Below, one piece after another: positions 6,268-6,919 of a stretch of 6,919 bases of DNA. The position numbers and the translations under genes were made by a program. The notes below the pieces were generated by a model. It saw only the letters and a program-made list of their open reading frames with translations, had not been told where the DNA came from and ran no database searches. Within the stretch, counting starts at the first letter, position 1. Each line of letters opens with the position of its first letter. The DNA comes from Akkermansia sp. GTDB lineage: Bacteria > Verrucomicrobiota > Verrucomicrobiia > Verrucomicrobiales > Akkermansiaceae. Location of the stretch: the NCBI GenBank assembly GCA_020047775.1, contig JAIFNK010000281.1:1-6919 (forward strand), given 5' to 3'.

Positions 6268-6919
6268 TCAGGTTAAGGCCAGGATGCCTGATTCTACAGG
6301 GGATTTCCGGATTCGCTTGTCTCGTTCGATGTGTCTCCGGTCGGGATCGAAGGCCAGGATGCCTGATTCTACAGGGGATTTCCGGATTCGCTTGTCTCGT
6401 TCGATGTGTCTCCGGTCGGGATCGAATGCGGCTAACTCGCCTAAGTTGCGGGCTTTGATAAGTCGGACGGCCAGCAAATCATATAGCTTTTCGTAACTCA
6501 GATTCGCCCGTCCGACCACGTTTCCGATCCTCTGTGCGATCCTCATTCCGAGTTGATGCGCAATCATCCCTGCCAACACCAGTGCTAGCAGGTGATGTTC
6601 GTTGCTCTTGCGATTGAGGGCTTTGCCGAGGTTGAGCGCTTGCTTCCATGCCCGGAACTGGATTTCCACCGCCCAACGGGCGCGGTAGATCGCTGCCAGT
6701 TGGCTCACATCCGCTTGTTCTTTGCTCAGATTGGTCAGCATGAGATGCCAGCCATCGCGGATGAGACCTTTCGGACATGGATTCTTGCCGCAATCGCGTG
6801 CTTTCTTGCGACGTTCCGCCCGCCGGGCCGCTGAGACTTCCGGGGCCGCGCGCATAGCGACGAGGCGACACTTCTTGCCTTGTTCTCCGACGACGGCATC
6901 AATGTCGATGATGTCTCCC
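6268..6919 (-). CDS. IS4-family transposase, C-terminal part (5' end outside window)
   Basis: 216 residues of a DDE transposase whose frame is open to the window edge, starting GDIIDIDAVVGEQGKK, so an internal ATG at 6855 is not the true start. The IS4 signature Y-(2)-R-(3)-E-(6)-K is exact: Y78, R81, E85, K92 in YRARWAVEIQFRAWK, with E85 the third catalytic acid. The preceding GWHLMLTNLS strand is also typical. The two catalytic aspartates would lie upstream, outside the window. A basic stretch (28-43) and a helical tail follow the usual layout. The final 25 residues before the terminal LT, FDPDRRHIERDKRIRKSPVE plus SGILA, occur twice in exact tandem (165-189 and 190-214), which is not normal for the family. 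Whether the enlarged protein is active cannot be told from this fragment. Confidence 0.92.
   Translation of the reverse strand, partial: GDIIDIDAVVGEQGKKCRLVAMRAAPEVSAARRAERRKKARDCGKNPCPKGLIRDGWHLMLTNLSKEQADVSQLAAIYRARWAVEIQFRAWKQALNLGKALNRKSNEHHLLALVLAGMIAHQLGMRIAQRIGNVVGRANLSYEKLYDLLAVRLIKARNLGELAAFDPDRRHIERDKRIRKSPVESGILAFDPDRRHIERDKRIRKSPVESGILALT
6268..6919 (-). mobile_element. Partial IS4-family insertion sequence
   Basis: The transposase and its 3' end mark an insertion sequence that runs out of the window on the right. Its left edge lies close to 6255-6275, where the transposase ends and an unrelated truncated gene begins in the same frame. The exact border, inverted repeat and target duplication cannot be fixed because the other end is not visible. 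It has interrupted the helix-turn-helix gene of the minus cluster. Confidence 0.8.
6275..6426. repeat. Exact tandem duplication, 75-bp unit, two copies
   Basis: Positions 6275-6349 and 6350-6424 are identical, and the next two bases also match the period. The unit of 75 bp equals 25 codons, so the transposase frame is kept. Each copy contains CCTG-ATTCTA-CAGG, a small inverted repeat (6287-6300 in the first copy). The perfect identity suggests a recent slippage or unequal-exchange event, or an assembly artefact. Confidence 0.95.

Overview
The window reads as an accessory (defence and mobile-element) region of a GC-rich bacterium. No gene identifies the species. Many starts lack a good Shine-Dalgarno sequence, and the IS4-type transposase resembles versions I associate with Verrucomicrobiota/Planctomycetota. 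That placement is tentative and rests on family impressions, not on a search.

Plus strand, 17-4370: four consecutive genes. A short zeta-toxin-like P-loop kinase/ATPase (17-535) overlaps by ATGA a 66-residue antitoxin-like protein (532-732). A small antitoxin-like ORF follows (822-965, or from 765), and then a full-length type I restriction endonuclease subunit HsdR (975-4370) with intact nuclease, translocase and C-terminal domains. HsdM and HsdS are not in the window. They would be expected just upstream, and the first bases hold a possible end of such a gene. The arrangement suggests a toxin-antitoxin-like pair carried inside a type I restriction-modification operon.

Minus strand, 6267 down to 4400: a co-directional cluster that converges on hsdR with only 29 bp between stop codons. 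In reading order it holds the 3' remnant of a gene ending in a helix-turn-helix-like segment (6267-5845), a small protein overlapping it by ATGA and possibly frameshifted (5848-5687), a helical, probably coiled-coil protein (5585-4947) and another helical protein (4927-4400). I recognise no function for these.

Minus strand, 6268 to the window edge: the C-terminal two thirds or so of an IS4-family transposase, with the Y-(2)-R-(3)-E-(6)-K signature. Its last 25 codons are duplicated exactly in tandem (75 bp). The element appears to have inserted into the helix-turn-helix gene and removed or displaced its 5' end. The transposase stop codon is in the same frame as the surviving part of that gene.

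There is no gene-free stretch longer than 300 bases. No RNA genes, CRISPR array or convincing terminators were seen.
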